This document shows positions 13,790-15,007 of a stretch of 15,007 bases of DNA, in pieces. The number at the start of each line of letters is the position of its first letter. Position 1 is the first letter of the stretch. The translations under genes were made by a program, and so were the position numbers. Below the pieces are notes generated by a model. It saw only the letters and a list, made by a program, of their open reading frames with translations, searched no databases and was not told the origin of the DNA. Source of the DNA: Clostridia bacterium (GTDB lineage Bacteria; Bacillota; Clostridia; Oscillospirales; CAG-272); the NCBI GenBank assembly GCA_900768535.1, contig CAAGDE010000199.1, positions 1 through 15,007 on the forward strand, in the 5' to 3' direction.

Positions 13790-15007
13790 GTGGAAGAAAA
13801 TCTGTTTCGTTCCATCCCGCGGGTGGACGAGCTGCTCGGTCGGGACGAGCTCAAGGTGTCGGCGCTGCCGCCGGTGCTGCTGCGCGAGAGCGTGCGCGAG
13901 GAGCTGGACGCGCTGCGAGACGAAGTGCGCGGCGGCCTTTCCGCGCTGCCGGAGACAGGCATACTCTGCGCGCGCATTCTGGCACGTGCAGAGGAAAAGC
14001 AGCTGCCGACGCTGCGCTCGGTCATCAACGCGACCGGCGTGACGCTGCACACGAACCTTGGCCGCGCCTGCCTGAGCGAGCGCGCGGCGAACGCCGCGGC
14101 AGAGGCGGCGAGAGATTATTCGACGCTTGAATACGATGTGGAAAACGGCTGCCGCGGCTCGCGCTATCAGCACGTGGAGGCGCTTTTGTGCCGCCTGACG
14201 GGCGCGGAGGCGGCGATGGCCGTGAACAACAACGCCGCGGCGGTGCTGCTCATCCTGTCCGCGCTCGCGGGCGGGGGAGAGGTCATCGCCTCGCGCGGCG
14301 AGCTCGTCGAGATCGGCGGCTCGTTCCGCATTCCGGAGATCGTGACGCAGTGCGGCTGCACGCTGTGCGAGGTCGGCGCGACGAACAAGACGCACCGGCG
14401 CGACTATGAAGCCGCCATCGGCGAGCAGACGAGAGCGCTTTTGAAGGTGCATACAAGCAACTACCGCATCGTGGGCTTTACCGAATCCGTACCGCGGGAG
14501 GAGCTGGCGGAGATCGCGCATGGGCACGGCCTGCCGCTCATTGAAGACCTCGGCAGCGGGGCGATCGTCGACCTCGAACCGTTTGGCATCCGCGGCGAGC
14601 CGACGGTGCAGAGAAGTCTGCACGCTGGTGTGGACGTTGCGTCGTTTTCGGGCGACAAGCTGCTCGGCGGGCCGCAGGCGGGGCTGATCGTCGGCAAAAG
14701 GGAGTACATCGAACGGATCAAAAAGCACCCGCTTGCGCGGGCGCTGCGGCTCGACAAGATGACGCTTGCCGCGCTGCACGCGACGCTCAGCGCCTATCTG
14801 GATGCCGAGATCGCCGTGCGAGAGATCCCGACGCTCGCGATGCTGTCGGCGAGCGAGGATGAGCTGCACGCCAAGGCGCTGCGGCTGCAAAAGGCGCTCG
14901 CGGACACGGGCGTTTCCTCGCAGCTCGTGTGGACGGGCGACGCTGTCGGCGGCGGCAGCGCTCCGGCGCAGGAGCTCACCGGCTGGGCCGTCGCGATCGA
15001 GCCGGGG
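13790..15007 (+). CDS. selA: L-seryl-tRNA(Sec) selenium transferase (selenocysteine synthase), 3' end beyond window
   Basis: Pyridoxal-phosphate enzyme converting Ser-tRNA(Sec) to Sec-tRNA(Sec) with selenophosphate. GTG start at 13790, with GGGGAGGG six bases upstream and a family-typical beginning (VEENLFRSIPRVDELL). 406 residues are visible of an expected ~460; the frame is open at the window edge. It shows the N-terminal tRNA-contacting helices, the INATGVTLHTNLGRA block, the NNNAAAVLL cofactor region, EDLGSG and the PLP-lysine loop SGDKLLGGPQAG with Lys290 (Lys295 in E. coli). G+C-rich, like the core genes. It implies selB, selC and selD in the genome, with selB probably following. No start or body defect seen. 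Confidence 0.96.
   Translation, partial: MEENLFRSIPRVDELLGRDELKVSALPPVLLRESVREELDALRDEVRGGLSALPETGILCARILARAEEKQLPTLRSVINATGVTLHTNLGRACLSERAANAAAEAARDYSTLEYDVENGCRGSRYQHVEALLCRLTGAEAAMAVNNNAAAVLLILSALAGGGEVIASRGELVEIGGSFRIPEIVTQCGCTLCEVGATNKTHRRDYEAAIGEQTRALLKVHTSNYRIVGFTESVPREELAEIAHGHGLPLIEDLGSGAIVDLEPFGIRGEPTVQRSLHAGVDVASFSGDKLLGGPQAGLIVGKREYIERIKKHPLARALRLDKMTLAALHATLSAYLDAEIAVREIPTLAMLSASEDELHAKALRLQKALADTGVSSQLVWTGDAVGGGSAPAQELTGWAVAIEPG

Noticed and set aside
13454..14890. 478-codon open frame antisense to selA and running into the end of the nucleotidyltransferase gene
   Set aside because: Shadow of selA codon usage. A short stretch near 13507-13560 read oddly protein-like on this strand (PVEIKYGKLEVVD), but it has no start, domain or support.

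Overview
The window looks like a chromosomal segment of a high-G+C anaerobic member of the Clostridia, most like an Oscillospiraceae/Ruminococcaceae gut bacterium. The reasons are a five-cofactor pyruvate:ferredoxin oxidoreductase, sigma-A promoters with near-perfect TTGACA/TATAAT boxes, strong AGGAGG-type ribosome sites, and CCTTCCCC...GGGGAAGG intergenic repeats of a kind I associate with that group. The assignment to a group is inference; no ribosomal marker is present.

Layout. 1-410: nested inverted repeats built from four copies of a ~48-bp hairpin unit, including a perfect 74-bp inverted repeat. 541-2127: consensus promoter and an IMP dehydrogenase whose catalytic residues fall at the numbers of the Tritrichomonas foetus enzyme. 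2138-2394: a run of at least six hairpins. 2593-6264: promoter and pyruvate:ferredoxin oxidoreductase, closed by a terminator. 6390-7830: tRNA t6A dehydratase tcdA (minus strand) and a COG2426-type membrane protein (plus strand), divergently transcribed from back-to-back promoters. 8168-8338: promoter, tRNA-Trp(CCA) and a terminator whose stem runs into the tRNA 3' end.

From about 8340 to 13510 the character changes. The DNA becomes visibly richer in A+T (21 G+C in 60 bases at 11341-11400, against 43 in 60 at 14161-14220 in selA), genes stand alone in both orientations, and there is debris. This accessory block sits between tRNA-Trp and selA. It holds a sigma-70-family protein with a large C-terminal extension (minus strand), an XRE regulator with a helical, TPR-like C-terminus, and a nucleotidyltransferase. 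It also holds two broken copies of a small DUF6809-like gene, one keeping the 5' part and one the 3' part, plus a ~229-bp repeat with its own terminator that flanks the XRE gene on both sides. No integrase or transposase is visible.

From 13700 the high-G+C core resumes with selA (selenocysteine synthase), cut by the window edge. It implies a selenocysteine system, whose other parts (selB, selC, selD) would lie outside.

The core genes are separate housekeeping units (guanine nucleotide synthesis, pyruvate oxidation, tRNA modification, selenocysteine) rather than one operon. The most novel signals are the duplicated terminator-bearing repeat around the XRE gene, the split DUF6809-like copies, the extended sigma factor, and the tRNA/terminator overlap. 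I did not find a clear new defence or mobile system.
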